Source: Marsupella aquatica (Eukaryota > Marchantiophyta). Taken from it: DNA of 64,000 bases. Position 1 is the first letter of the stretch; each line of letters begins with the position of its first letter. The notes beneath the pieces are model-generated. The model saw only the letters and a program-made list of their open reading frames with translations. It had not been told where the DNA came from and ran no database searches. Below are positions 12,381 through 25,600 of the stretch, piece after piece. The stretch spans positions 3,224,001 through 3,288,000 of the forward strand of contig OZ316897.1 of assembly GCA_973895155.1 (NCBI GenBank). Direction: 5' to 3'. Position numbers and translations under genes: made by a program.

Positions 12381-12883
12381 TTGATCGTGATACGGGGGCC
12401 GTTCGGGCCAGGATTTGAATTTGGTGATGGGAATTTTTTTGATGGGGGATTTTTTCTGGAGCACGGATGCTTGATCAGCCTGAGTTCAGCGCGGCTCGCA
12501 TTCGTAGATACAAGGTCGCTTACCGGGATTACATTGCGTCACGGATTGCTGAAGAAGTGGCAGAGAATCGACGGTCAGCAGTCATGAGTATCAGATCTGG
12601 AATACCTAGCACTACGGTTGTACGGAAGGTTTTCTGTAGGGTGTACCCCCGCACTTTTGCCAAGGTGATGGAAGAGGGCAAGGAGATTTTTCAGGCTACA
12701 GGGCTCACCAATTTCATGGGTGTAGAGATTAGGATTCCTCCCGGCAGGACTTGGGACATTGCGGCTGGATTGGAGTGCCGTACGGAGGGGATTTATTTTC
12801 ATTGTAACAAGCAGTTGATCCCTCACGTGGAGTTGGCCAAGCTCTTATTTCTTGACGACCAGGACTCACATTTCAGCCCGTAG
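12381..12883 (+). CDS. N-terminal part of split ORF, possible transposon protein
   Basis: The best start is the ATG at 12467 (MLDQPEFSAARIRRYKVAYR), giving 138 codons; the frame is not obviously open much further upstream. Features are a basic helical N-terminus, then a mixed domain ending in CNKQLIPHVELAKLLFLDD. I do not recognise a family. The stop at 12881-12883 is followed at once by the next frame, which reads FQPVEPPGVFTLEELAEVV from about 12871. Adding one T in the TTT of position 12871-12873 would join the two into one protein of roughly 615 residues. The present sequence therefore looks like one gene split by a one-base loss. Confidence 0.5.
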
Positions 12884-14310
12884 AGCCCCCTGGTGTTTTT
12901 ACGTTGGAGGAGCTAGCTGAGGTGGTGAAGGATCCCATTTCCGTAACTACCATTCCCCTCTCAACGTTCAAGGATCCAGCGTACAACGTGTTTGTGGCCA
13001 AGGTGCACCAGCGGGTACTTGGGCGGGGGCAATCAGGGACGGTGAGTGGAGATCAGTTGGCTATTGCCAATGACATCAAAACTCACCCACGTCACACGTA
13101 CGGATGGTGGTGCTTTGGGATGAGGAAGTCATTGGCCATGGATCCTAAGAGTGTGAAGACGGGAGGAGGCATGTACTTGATGGGGTCTTTCCTATTGGCC
13201 AGGCGGGAAGGGCTTCTTCCCTCACCGGGAATTGAAGGGGAAACGGTGCCACCCTTCACCACGGAAATACGGAGGATAGCCACCACCATATTAGGAAGCT
13301 TGGTGAAGGGGCCACCGTCTCAGCCAATAGCCCAACCTACTACGGATGATGACCCAGATGAGGATAGTGTTATGGAGTGGTTGGAGTCACTTGTGGGGAA
13401 CCCGGAGGAGTCTCTTGATTACGATGTGCCCAAGGTGTACTTGGCCGAATTATGTGATTTTTGTGATGGAGTGCATGAAGGGCTTAAGTTGTGCAGAACG
13501 TTGAAGGAGGCCATCAACCAAGGCCAGTCCAAGGTGGAAATGTTACAAGTAAGTAATGAGGCCTTGAAAGAGGTGGTCAAGGCAAAGGAGGTGGTGATTC
13601 AAGAGCAAGGGAGGTCGCTCAAGGAGTCGCATATTCAGGTTTTACAGCTGGAAGGAGCCTTATCTACTAAGGCTAAGGAGGCGCTGGAGGTGGAAGTATT
13701 GAGAGATGAGGTGGCCAAGCTCAAGCAGGGCACGGGTGAGGTAGAGAGGCTCAAGGGGGAAGTGGTGGAGTTACGAGGTCAAGTTGGACTCCTTGAGACC
13801 AGGGCCAAGAGGAACGATACGTTGAGGCTGGGGAAGAGGAAGAGCCCATCTCCCTCTAGTCCTACCCTCTCCCCAGATTTGATCTCAAAAGCCATTGAGA
13901 TGGTGGTAAGAGAAGTAACTCAACGGTATGGACCAATGTTGGAAGCAGCCAAGAAGGAGAAGGAGAAGAGTAAGATGTTGGAGAAACAGTTGCGGGAGAC
14001 CCGTAAGTCATCACGGGAAATCCAAGCCGGTCACGGTGCCACCGTATCTGCTAGTCACAGTGCCAACATTTCATCACCCTCATCATTACCAGCGGAGGCT
14101 CAACCGAGTCATAGAGTCACGGTGCCAAGGATGCCACCCCGATCCGTAAACCCGGGGACTCCTCTGGCTACCGGCCAGGTCTCACCTTTGCAGTTGCAGG
14201 GAGGTGAAGAGGTTGCCTTATGGAAGGACACTATTAGCCAGGGTTATGTGAAGGCTTGGCAAGCCTTGGCTGCATTGAGGAGGCGGAGCACTTCCGGTCG
14301 GACCCTGTAG
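12871..14310 (+). CDS. Coiled-coil protein, unknown family, likely element-derived
   Basis: This is an uninterrupted frame of about 475 codons in the second half of the split gene. The first part (to about 13300) is a globular region with HPRHTYGWWCFGMRKS and KTGGGMYLMGSFLLARREG. From about 13440 to 13810 there is a long Glu/Lys/Leu-rich heptad pattern typical of a coiled coil (for example EVLRDEVAKLKQGTGEVERL). Next is a Ser/Pro linker, a second short coiled coil (about 13890-14010) and a basic tail. The lack of introns, the GC-rich repeats next door and a tandem duplication over its stop codon suggest a transposon or retroelement product (gag-like). I see no zinc knuckle, protease, reverse transcriptase or integrase. 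Function unknown. Confidence 0.55.
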   Translation, partial: FQPVEPPGVFTLEELAEVVKDPISVTTIPLSTFKDPAYNVFVAKVHQRVLGRGQSGTVSGDQLAIANDIKTHPRHTYGWWCFGMRKSLAMDPKSVKTGGGMYLMGSFLLARREGLLPSPGIEGETVPPFTTEIRRIATTILGSLVKGPPSQPIAQPTTDDDPDEDSVMEWLESLVGNPEESLDYDVPKVYLAELCDFCDGVHEGLKLCRTLKEAINQGQSKVEMLQVSNEALKEVVKAKEVVIQEQGRSLKESHIQVLQLEGALSTKAKEALEVEVLRDEVAKLKQGTGEVERLKGEVVELRGQVGLLETRAKRNDTLRLGKRKSPSPSSPTLSPDLISKAIEMVVREVTQRYGPMLEAAKKEKEKSKMLEKQLRETRKSSREIQAGHGATVSASHSANISSPSSLPAEAQPSHRVTVPRMPPRSVNPGTPLATGQVSPLQLQGGEEVALWKDTISQGYVKAWQALAALRRRSTSGRTL

Positions 14311-14337
14311 GCGGAGCACTTCCGGTCGGTCCCTGTA
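14282..14337 (+). repeat. Two 28-bp tandem copies across the ORF stop
   Basis: GGCGGAGCACTTCCGGTCGG plus ACCCTGTA (14282-14309) is repeated at 14310-14337 with one substitution (A to T). The first copy supplies the last codons of the coiled-coil ORF, whose TAG stop spans the copy junction at 14308-14310. Confidence 0.9.
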
Positions 14338-16039
14338 GTGAAATGGGGGGAACTCAGTCTAGTGTTTGCTTAGGGAAGTTAGCTCATGGCCAGAAGAGGG
14401 AATCAAGCCAGAGTAGTGAGGTAGAGGTGTAGCACTTGCCCCAGTGAGGCAGTAGTTGGGCAGACAGCAAGAGGCCGGGTTGTCCTTGCAATGTGTTACG
14501 ACGTTTTGCCAAAAGATATGGATTTGGTTTGATTCCTCAAGTTTTGGTGTGGTGTTACCTTTTCTGGTTCACGATTGTGTTATTTCCCAAGAAGCATCTA
14601 AGGAATCCTTGCACGGTTTGGTCGACCATGTGAGTAGGAGGGGTGGTGACAGCACTCCACCAACAACCAGTAGGAGTGTGTGTGGCGTAGTCCATGGGAC
14701 TTGATCAAAAGCAGAGGGACTAGTCTGTAGACTTGATCAAAAATTACATTTCCGGGAGCAAAATTAAACATACTCATCCTACATGCAATAGAATCCTAAT
14801 AGCGTCCCTCCACGTTCCCATCATACGATAACAAACAATTTTAGTAGGAGTAAATACATATTTGTTGTGCAAATCGTTTGATAAGCAGGTGACACAAGTG
14901 CAACAACTATTACTACTAAGTAACTGTATTGTCAATCATACTGGCTTGTGCAAACAAAAAATATATATATTAAATAAGTTTCCTCGGGACTAACAAAATA
15001 TTTTAAGAAAAGAATGTTATGTCTAAGCCTATTTTATATACATAGAATTTTTTGTGACTGTATGTATTATTTTTAGAGTTAAAGTAACAAAAAAAGGGGA
15101 ACATTAACTTCAAGGGATACATATTGAGTAAGTGGTCCATGAACTAATTTTGTTGAATGTTGTACAGATGCGACAAAACTAATTTCAATTTGTTTTTGTT
15201 TATTTTAGACTAGACGCAAACCAATTAAATCATGGACTCCTACTTATGTATGCTTTCATACTTACCAAGCTAATACATGTTCTCCTGGAAACTGAAGCCA
15301 GGATGGACCACCATGTTGGACACTGTGTTCCACAACCATATTTTGGTGTTTCCTGAGAATTCGGGGCCCATAACTTCATGACTGTGTCCTAGAATAATTC
15401 ATTGGAGAAGAATTAATCTGTGGACTCCCATGTTCATCCAAGGAATATATGTGATATGAAGTGAAATCAATTTTCAGCAAGGCAATAACCAATGTTTCGA
15501 GTCTCCCGGTGGTCTTGGTGTGTGCTTGTTCACAAGAGAGCGCTCAGAAGATAGAGGAGATCAATTGGTTGAGATGATCTCTTTGGTTTATCATACAGAA
15601 GGTTGAATGTGGAGGAATTAAGTTTGTGATGGATTTTGTTTACACATAATTGGGGAAATCATGTTTCTATCATTCCTGATTGATCGTTTGTGAGTTATGT
15701 TGAGCATTATTGACACAAGACAACACTCAGCTGTTGGCAAAAGAGTGCTTGTCGTTTCGGTGGGAAGACGCACAAAACGGACGAGCCATCACTTCACATG
15801 AAGGTTTTCAAGTGTAGTTTTTTATTTAAGAAAGATATGGTGTGAGGGGGAGACCAGCAATTGTTTCTTCAATATAGAGGTTGCATTTGGCGTCAACCTG
15901 TGTTTAGAGTGAGCTTCAGTTGAAGACCGGAGAAACAAACAATTCAAGTCGGAAAGCAAGCATTGCGGACAAGCGATGGCAACGTGATCAAAGAAATCAG
16001 TTTGCAGCGGCTAGGTTTGTGACGGTGACAAGATTGTGA
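14338..16039. other. Intergenic, no gene supported
   Basis: AT-rich sequence with no frame above about 95 codons and no motif. It could be the untranslated 3' part of the coiled-coil element, but no terminal repeat was found. Confidence 0.5.
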
Positions 16040-16560
16040 CATCTCTAATTGAGGGTTTTCAATGAGCCTCACATTGACAAATTTTGTCAAGTTCCAAATG
16101 AGTTTTTGAATTTCTCTGTCTTTCCAATGAGTGTAATAATAAGAAATTTTGATCATGAGTTCATGAATTCTTTTAGCTTTTCCAACATTGAGTCCAACAT
16201 TGACAAATTTCATATCAGATTTTGTCACGGTACTAAAGAGGTCATGAGATTTTCAATCTCTCTAGCTTAATTTCTAATGTGTGACATTGGGAGTATTCTC
16301 AAGAATTGGAGAGATAATGAGTATTCAAATTTCTCTAACTTTCCAATGAACCTAACATTGATAGAGTTTGTCAAGCACTAAGGAGATGATGAGTTTCTAA
16401 TTTTACTCTAGCTTTTCAATGAGTGTGACATTGATAGATTTTATCAAAACAGTACTAAAGAGGTCATGAGTTTCTAAATCTTCATCTTGAGCTTTCCAAT
16501 GAATCAAACATTGACAAATTTCATCAAGTACTAAGGAGATTGATTATTTTTTGTTTTACA
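16040..16560. repeat. Degenerate tandem repeat, about 100-110 bp unit
   Basis: The phrase (T)TTTCCAATGA followed by a few bases, then ACATTGA(C/T)A(A/G)ATTTTGTCAA, ACTAA(A/G)GAG and ATGAGTTT recurs about five times, for example near 16055, 16180, 16340, 16415 and 16495. The copies are diverged and irregularly spaced. The overlapping short frames on both strands are a consequence of the repeat. Confidence 0.65.
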
Positions 16561-16916
16561 ATGTGGAGCCAAAGGGGTTCTAACTATGTACATTTCTATA
16601 GATTGGTTTTTTCAAACTCTAAAACAATTAAAAAATACAAGCATTTTGATGTAAAACATTGACATATCATTGACAAACATCATAATCAATGGTAACTTTA
16701 TTTTACTAAATGACATCTCTTCCTTTGTATTCTGTTTTTTTGCGCTTAATACTTATGGCATGATGCCCCAAAATTACGTTGCTTTTGCTACAAACATGAA
16801 TGTGCACTTTTGTTACTGTCAAAAATAAGATCTTTCTTGTCTATGGTTGGTTGTGCTGATGTGGCACAACCTCGTGGCAGGGAATTTGCTAGGGACCTCA
16901 CATGGGGGTCCATAAT

Positions 16917-17406
16917 TAAAAATATCATGAGCATTTTGATGTAAACACTCAATTTTCAGTGTATGAAAACCTAAAATCTAATAAAAACAGTTTTAAGCCC
17001 ACATGGACCATAAGGTTGGTTTTTGAAACCCCCATGAAACTCATGGGAGTTGGTAAAGAGAAATAAGAAAAAACTAACCCAAATATTCTATATGAACACA
17101 CAAAAATTAATCTCATGGAATTTGCCTCTCAGAAAATCTGTGATGAAAAACGCAACCAAAATGACCAAAGATTCATTCTCTTTGATGAAAGTGTAGCTTA
17201 TTTACTACTCTAGTGTACCCCCAAAACTATAAAGTATTTGAATTTATGAATGTCAAGTCATTAGAATTAAACTCAAATGTTGGGAAATGTGGTCCATGGG
17301 GGTTTCAAAAACCAACCTTATGGTCCGTGTGGGCTTCAAACTCTGATAATTGATTTCATACACTGAAAATTGAGTGTTTACATCAAAATGCTCATGATAT
17401 TCTTAA
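16917..17406. mobile_element. MITE-like element with long inverted termini
   Basis: The left arm (about 16917-17040) and right arm (about 17288-17406) are inverted copies of each other. The match covers ATCATGAGCATTTTGATGTA, then AACACTCAATTTTCAGTGTA, then GGACCATAAGGTTGGTTTTT and GAAACCCCCATG, with a few indels between these blocks. The spacer of about 245 bp has no coding capacity. The ends carry TTAA or TTAA-like sequence on both sides. A non-autonomous DNA transposon (long-TIR MITE or fold-back element) is the best reading; the superfamily cannot be decided. Confidence 0.8.
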
Positions 17407-18359
17407 ATTTGTATCAAAACAATATTTTGATAGTTTGATACTATTTATCTATTTTTGATTTACCTACTCTAGTGTCATCCTTGCTTATGCAATACATAGC
17501 TATAATTTTAGGATTTATACAGTCTAGGCAACTGACAGAATATTTTAGAGTGCTTATGAAAAATGGGACCCCAAAATAAATTTGGGTTCGCTAGTTTTTG
17601 TTGAGCTACCATTGTGGGTCACTCAAAAGCATACTTCTGGCGGAACTAAACCAAAACTTGCCCACCTTAACCTTTTGTTCCTATCTTTCATCCTGAAGTC
17701 GTGACTTACTTTTTCGTTTTTGTTTCCCTTCAATCCTTTTCATCTGATTGGATGAGTGTCATTAGAATATTTTGGGACATCCATCATGCCACCCCTCACC
17801 AAAACAAGTAGAATCAATTAGTCTTAAACTCGGATTGCTTGCGGATGAGGCACATTCTTACATATAAACCTTGACAATTTTATTGACCCTCAACTCTCAA
17901 CACTAAAAAACCAGGTGATCATTAGACATGAGGAACATCTCCTAGATATCGATTCCATTTTCCAAAGAAAAAAGTAGTTGTGCAGAACAAACTTCAACTG
18001 GGGAAAAATGCGAATTAGAGGGAGAGATATATGGAGTATCCCTTTCCATGTTCCCTTGGCATTTCCATGACAAAAAAACAATGAGCTTTGATGTGTAAAC
18101 TTGACCCAAAAATTGGACTCATTGCAATAGTCTATTATGCTGAACTACTGTTAAATTCAACCTTGGCTAGTTTACATGATCGATCACAAAGTTATGCACT
18201 TATTTCCCTCCAATCTTTTATGAAGCCTCAAGCTGAATGTCAAATCCCACAGGCTATGGATAGGTATTCAGAGGAATCAACATGCAAAGCCCTGATGTAC
18301 CATGCCATTTGCAAGGTCGAATTCCATCCCATTTACCACTAAAATGCCAATCCTTATAT
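17407..18359. other. Intergenic, no gene supported
   Basis: AT-rich sequence with only short overlapping frames on both strands. Confidence 0.5.
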
Positions 18360-18419
18360 TTGAATACGAAATATCCCAATTGAATACGAAATATCCCAAT
18401 TGAATACGAAATATCCCAA
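18360..18419 (+). repeat. Three perfect 20-bp tandem repeats
   Basis: TTGAATACGAAATATCCCAA is present three times head to tail without a mismatch. Confidence 0.95.
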
Positions 18420-18727
18420 CATCAAGTAACTACTTTGATGCCCCGTCTCTGAACTCCTGGTCTAGTTGTGCAGCAAGTAATTTTTGCCTTCGTTCGACTT
18501 ATTGAACAAGAAATCTATCAATCCAGAGAGCCAACATGTGGACGTCAAATTTCCATGATACATCACAGTCGAATTCATGAAAAGTTAAAAGAGGGAAGCT
18601 CTTATCCAATGAGGTGGAACAGATCGCACAAGCACACTGCTAAGTTCCTTCGAGCAAAATCGGTCATGGATTCCACTTAGGAACTAAATCCAGCCACTCC
18701 TTTCAGGATCTTATACAGAGTGCAACA

Positions 18728-19063
18728 TCAATTTCGCAATCGTATACAATGAAGATGAGTAAACCGGCCTATTGAGGAAATATATGAATCCCCCAACATC
18801 ACTTCAATGGATAGCCTATTTCCATAGCGACTACTGTCGACTGTCATCTCATCTAGTGTCCCCAGTTTGAAGACTCCGACAGGCTGATTGAGAGCCGCCA
18901 TCAAGTAGTATGAACCATCCGTCAATCCCAGGCATGCTAAACGTTTCCTGAAGGCCGGAACGACAGGTGGGAAATTGTGGAGCAAGCTCGCATCTTTCAC
19001 CCACCCATACCCAGTGAAAGCCACAAACGACTTGTTGCAGTTGGGTTCTTTCCAATCGTTCAA
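18728..19063 (-). other. Unassigned ORF of 111 codons downstream of AP-1 gamma
   Basis: This frame lies about 570 bp past the AP-1 gamma stop, on the same strand. It encodes NKSFVAFTGYGWVKDASLLH and then GLTDGSYYLMAALNQPVGVF, a plausible globular composition rather than low complexity. I cannot place it in a family, and I see no clear splice partners. It could be a fragment of a degraded gene or chance. Confidence 0.2.
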
Positions 19064-19629
19064 GTCAACCTTGGTGACAGCAGCTGAGAATAGTCCACAT
19101 CATAGCCAGGCGATCCAGCGTCCAGCAAAAGGAAACTTGGAAGGGAAATTTCTAATAATACTAAATCTTACTCAGCCTTACTGATTATTTTCCCCCAAGG
19201 TCCCCACAATGTCCCCACAACTGACCAACAGTAAGAGTATCACAAGCTGAGGGGCGTTTTATGGCTATACCGACTAGGATATAGATCCCAGAGTAATCTC
19301 GAGCGAATGCCAGTAAGTATATGAAGTAGCCCTCTGAAATAGATGCTTGCGTGCATTAAAAGATAATTTTCTGCAAAACTACTTTCTATGCACCTGTTCA
19401 ACACATACTAACAACAGAAATGATTGCAGAATCCTCACAACCACAAAAGAATGTGCTCCACGTAGCCTATCTTAGACACTACAGTGGGACAGTTGAACTT
19501 TCCTATCCTCCCAACATCATACTCTGATGAGTTCTCTCTAATAACAAGGTGGACTCTCACCGCTACTACATTATCTTACTCATAAACGGAAAATTTTGTT
19601 AAGACAAGTTTCAATCACCATTCATTATG

Positions 19630-22600
19630 CTACAATCCTTGCGGGAAGTTTGAAACTTGACCTTGCTCAATCTTTTCCTCTCCATTGACTTTGTAAATGA
19701 TCCTCAACTTCATGAGAAGTGATTTCTGCAAAAAACAACGACCATCATGACCCCCACTGTCGCAAAATCTGGGCCCAAAGTGGCTGCCAAAGAGTAAGAA
19801 ATTACAGCAATTCTCCAAGAAAACGTCAGAAATAGTCAATTACTACCACCAAAAATGTGCCTTGTCATACCTGACCATGCAGAGTGTTGGTTATATTGAT
19901 GACTTGGGTTATGATACCCTCACCATTTGCAGGGAGGGTATTGCCATTTGCAGGCTCCAGCTGTAGTTGCAGGAACTGCACAAAAGATAATTTCTAAGAC
20001 TTCATATGCTGTCTAGAACCGGAACCAGCATTTCAAAATCACCGATACTCATGCTAATCAAGACAGCGCTTCTATTTTTTCAAAAGTTACATAAATAGTC
20101 AATGATGGTCATGCATCCAAGGGAAAGCACGTGGTCATTGGATATTCAGCTAGAATCCAAAGAGCTGAAGGGGAGCTCACGGCCGAGACAGTACCAACCT
20201 TTGGGACAGCTGCTTGGAAAACGAAATCTGTGTACGGACTTGCTGACTGATTGAGATAGGACGCCCGTATGACTGTAATTTGAGGAGTAGCTGGGGGCTT
20301 TGTGAAATCGAACAATACTTTCAGCCCGGGACTTTGAAATGCCACTATTGTTGAAAAGCCTGGCAGTGGGATCAGCCAGACAATTTCATTCAGGTTAATC
20401 TCAAACACAAACTTTCTGTGGACTACACAGCTAAGAGAACTAAGTCAAAAACTCAATAACGATAACATATCATTCTCGTACATTATCTAAGATCCGAAAA
20501 GAACCAAACGTGGCTCAGTAAGACACAGAACCAAAATACAAAGTACAATTATACGAACACAACCATTTGGAACAATGAGCTCTAGGTGAATACTAGATCA
20601 ATAGCGCTAACATCCAAGCCAACAATGTCAGTAACAACTGAAATAGAAAATCTCGAGATCAAACTCAACTATGACATCACGAGAGTTGAACTCACCAGAA
20701 GTTGAAGCAGGTACACTTGGAGCAATTTCAAAATCGTCCAGAAGAGATTCTCTGCGTGAAGTTTGGGCCCCAGAGGAGGTAGCACCTAGATCATCTAGAA
20801 TAGAGCCTTTGCGCTCACCATCTACAGCAGAGAAGCCAGTGTCAGTATCCAGAAGAGAACCTGTAGGATCAACCCCAGACTGACCACCCCTAGGAAGTGG
20901 TGGATCAGCTAGATCCATGAGAGAGGCCGCAAAAGGATCCTTAGTGGCAGATTGGGAAAAGCCAGTGAGGGAATTTGGTGCTGTAGAAGTTGAGACAGGG
21001 GGCTCCCCTAGTGATAAAATGTCCAAAAGAATGTTTGTCCCTCCAGCTGATGCACCAGCTGCAACTCCAGAAGATCACATAAATGCATTAATACACTAAA
21101 CCAACAACACTTCCAACGAACGACTTCTGACACAGTCATAACTCTCATTACAAAAACTAAAACCAACTTTCAAATCCAGGTCCTGGCGAAACTTGAATGG
21201 CAGACAGTCCACATACCTGGAGATGTGCTCAGCAGGTCGCCCCCAAGCATACTCAGCAACTGATCACCAGCTGACTGCTGTTGCTGGGCTTGTGGGGTAT
21301 CATCATCATCCAAACTGAGCAAGTCCATGAGAGCAGCCGTAGTCTCTACTTTGGGTCCACCATTTGTAAGAGAATCAGCCACTTTTTCAAGAGTGACGCG
21401 CTTGGCGTCAGCAGGAATTGCCATTCCAGCACCATCTGCCTTCTTCGAGTTATAAGTAGCTTCATCTAGCACAGGCATTCTCTCAACCAGAACTCCTCTG
21501 ATATGCACAGCAGCAAATTGTTACTAACTGGTTATCCTAACCTGGTTGTACAGGAAGGGAAACTGGCCAGACAAAGTAGTTCGAGAACAAATCAACCAGG
21601 ATACAAAACCGGGAGCCAACGCACCAACCTAGAAGACATGTAACGACAGCAATGCTCAAGAGTAACATCACGTTGCACTGATCCAATCATCCACAACAAA
21701 AGAAGGGAAGGTACCAACTTGATATTATCATGTCTGTTAAGAATTGCACCAAACTCAATGGATCTCTGCTGCAGCTCAAGGATGAGATTCCCTCTGTATA
21801 GCTGGATCAGATCTTTGATGCGCCTGTTGGTGTTTCACAGTGAACCTCTTTCAGTAAAAATCGTTACTGAAGATTTTCCTTTAATCAATTGAGCTCAGTG
21901 AAACACCCTACGACGACTGATAGGACTAATATGGAGACCAACATTCTTGCAACATAAATTTTAGATAACCTGTCGAATCAGTTTCCACAAAAAAACTGGG
22001 GAACAGAAACTTCCGCGGTTAAACCTCGGACGGGAGCACCAGTGCTGGATATAGTGAATCTCTTCAACTTAGTTATGGCTTTTGAAGAGCACGCCAGGTT
22101 TCACAAAGTCCCTAATCCATTCCTCTTTGAGAACCCCAGGATGATATGTAAACATTAATGCTTGTCAAAAATGATCAAACAGCGTACGAAATGCACCAAT
22201 TGAAATGAAGCATCACGGCAGTCACATACTGTGCATTGGTTGGAAAACGAGATGACAACTTCAGTAATGCCGTTAGAGCATATCCCTGAGTAGAAGAGCT
22301 TGTCCGAACATCTTTCAATACTGTCTCAATTACATCCACTGCATCTGATTCCGTCACCTGCAGCGACCCCACCGATCAATCAACCATCATCTGGGAATAA
22401 ACATTTCAAAGTGTAGAAGTCAAGACGTCCTCCTTAACTGCTGCAGTCCTCTTACTTCTTTCATGTTACAATGTGGCAGACAGAATGCAGACAGAAACGC
22501 GAGAAAGCTCGTGGCAACCATCCGTCTTAATTGATGTAAGCTAAAGTTGCACACCAGAAGAATTTAAATTAAAGACGTCTACGTAATATGAAAGTGGATT

Positions 22601-25600
22601 TCCGTAAAATCTTTTCAATCCGGTTAAGCAAAAACACAAATTTAACAGGTTTGCCGATATAATGAACCCACAGTTATAGGCTCTTCTCCTTGTAACTCAT
22701 TGACGTTGTTGACAAGAATTTCGCCATATTCTCCAATAGACCAAAGTGATAATTGTGCAAGGCCTTCCTGCACATTCCAGACCAACTTGCTCGATAAGTC
22801 GGGTCAGAAAAAATGAGCAATATCTAACCTAAACTCAGAAACAGGGAAGCAACTGAGTGCGATCCTTCGTATTTCTACGCCTCTGGGTCTTCTTATACAC
22901 GGCAAATTCTCAAGGACCCTTTCCAAAGAAAAGGTTTTTTCTACTACCAAATATAGACCGGCCATGATTCGAGGCACGATTGAGTAGAAATTACTAATCA
23001 TTGGGAACCTCAGATAATGAAATGTTTATTTTACAGAATCTTAAAGATTAGTTCTGTTACCACACATCGCAAAAACTTACTTCAACAGGAAAAATACCTG
23101 TCCACCCCACTCTAGCATGGCGCGATAAAGTGATCTCACTGAGTAGCCATGCAGTTCAGGAGCATTGCTCACAACAACGACGATGGAACGAAGAACGTCA
23201 TCCTTCACAAAGTTTCCAGGCTGCAAGAATCGATCCCAAACAACCGTGCCATGTTAATAATATATCTCCCCTCTTAATAACTCCGCCGACGGAATAGTGT
23301 AGAGTTTACTTCTGCTGGGTAATATTTTTTCAGCCTCAAAGATATCATATGCATTGCATTTAAGAGACGCAAGTATGCTCTCCCCTCTTCTCATCTCTGC
23401 GTTGAATCTTATTCCCCATCAAGCACGAAGACAAACTTGCGAAAAGCAGACGCCGTTAAGTCACATCTTGATCCACACAATCATGATGATCTAACATATA
23501 ATGGAGACGGCTTCCTGACTGGGAGAGAAAAGTTTCTGGATGTGACTCCCCCAAGTTCATCACTCACATAAAATGATATGCATGAGCAAGTAGGAGTTTA
23601 CCTCGACCAGAACAAGGATCATTTGATCAATGTACCACTGCTTGTTAGGAGAAAACCTACACACGAGCATATCTTACAAGAGCCTTAGTACGATGAGATA
23701 AATAATGGTGGGATTTGCAAAGTTGAGAATAGACAGACTTTGAAAAGACCGGACTCGGTTCAAGCTCAACATTTGGGGACTCTGGGATATTCTGACTCAC
23801 ACCCTATTTCAATCAGGTTAGCTACATAGGACTTCAGAGGATGTTCGTTGTCCTTGGCAACGGTCCGTTCAAATCTTCCAATTTCCATGCAAATGCACTC
23901 AACTTTAAGCAATTTGACTCTACGCAAAGGAAAAGTGTAGCCCAAACACAAGCCTTGATGAATTTACCCCTCTCGGTGAATACTTATTCATCAAAGGAAA
24001 CAAACCGAGCTTCGAGCCCGCCTAACAACTTTCTAATTCACAGAAACAAAAATAGCTATTGAGGAAACTCCAAGAGTATTATTTGTACTTACTTCTGCAC
24101 GAGAGAGCATATCTTGGCTGTCAAGTCCACTTTAAACTCCGGATCACTAACTTTTAGGTACTCCAAAAGCTCCTTTGTCAGAGTCTTCACGTTTGACTCA
24201 TTTACCAGGGCATAAACCAGCTCTAAAGCTCTTTTACGTATGGACACGTCTGAGTCCTGCTCACAGGGTTATATGCGACAAAAAGGTTCAAAGTGTTTTC
24301 CAAACATTCACGACCATCAAACCATATTATCATGTTACAGATTGTCTCAATACTCGAAACTATCAAAGACTGCGTTTGCCAGCCATCGAAGAAATGACCG
24401 TCGCTTTCAATACTTTTTCAGATCATAATGATTTTGATGTAAGCAGGATTTTCAGATCCACGGCAATCCTGCATCTAAACTAACCTAGACAATCTCCACC
24501 TGAATAGGAGAGCCCCAGAGGGACACGAGAAAATGCATGGAGAGTGGAAAATAAAGTACTTCACCTTTACACATTCCACGATAGTAGTTCGATGCCTCTG
24601 AACAGCTTGAGTATCTACAGCTACTACCTTGATGAGCGTATTAAGAGCAACATATCTGTAAAAACAATACCAAGCATTATACGTAGAGCTAAAATCAATT
24701 GATGACCAAATACTACATCTGAAGCACGACTCAATCTTCATCACATGACCAGAAATAAAGATTCTCTGCTGATATATGTCGGGAAGGAGTGTGGAGCTCG
24801 ACGGGAAGAACCCTAACAACAGAGTCGGAATTCTATACGTGATGAACATTGTGTTCCGGGAATGAAGTTAATCTCTTGCAACAATCAGATGAACCAACTC
24901 AGGTAGTCAAGCCTTCAAATGCCACAGTACTGAATGCTCCCCACAATGAGACCAAATTGTGTCCATACCTGATATTATTGTCACGATTAGCAAGAAATCG
25001 TCCCAAAATATTGATTGCCAGGACTCTTAGGCCGCCAATGGATTCAATCGCCATGATAGTTAGCACACATTCATATAGGATGGCGTTGCCCGCATTCTTG
25101 TTGCCTTCTGTATTCGTTGCCACCTGTTTACACACACACAGAATGAGTTGGTATCAAACACTGGGAATGAATGCAATCCCACTTCACAGATCCAACCATG
25201 AGCACCTGATAAAGTACCCAGGTGCCCAACGGCAGACCCAAAGGTGTATACAAGAGGCCTTCACTGAAAGTTTGATTGCCAGTGACTTGAGGAAATCCTC
25301 AGTCATTGTGTGGCTTTAAAAATGAAATGGACCACAACTACTCAAATCCAGGTAGAATGTGTAAACGCATCTCTGCTTAGAAGAGAAATGTAAGAACGTC
25401 GACAAGTTCACCAACGGAGAAGGCAGAATGATTATGCCCAAAAACTTCCCAGAAAAAAATCCAAATCTACGAAATACTTCACATATTGGTCTTATTTCAA
25501 TCTAAACATCTCAGTGTCTTCCATTGTAAGCATATGCACAAGCACTAAAAGTATTGAAAAACAGCGCAAGTGGATGGGTACTGATGTTCAAACCTGGGCA

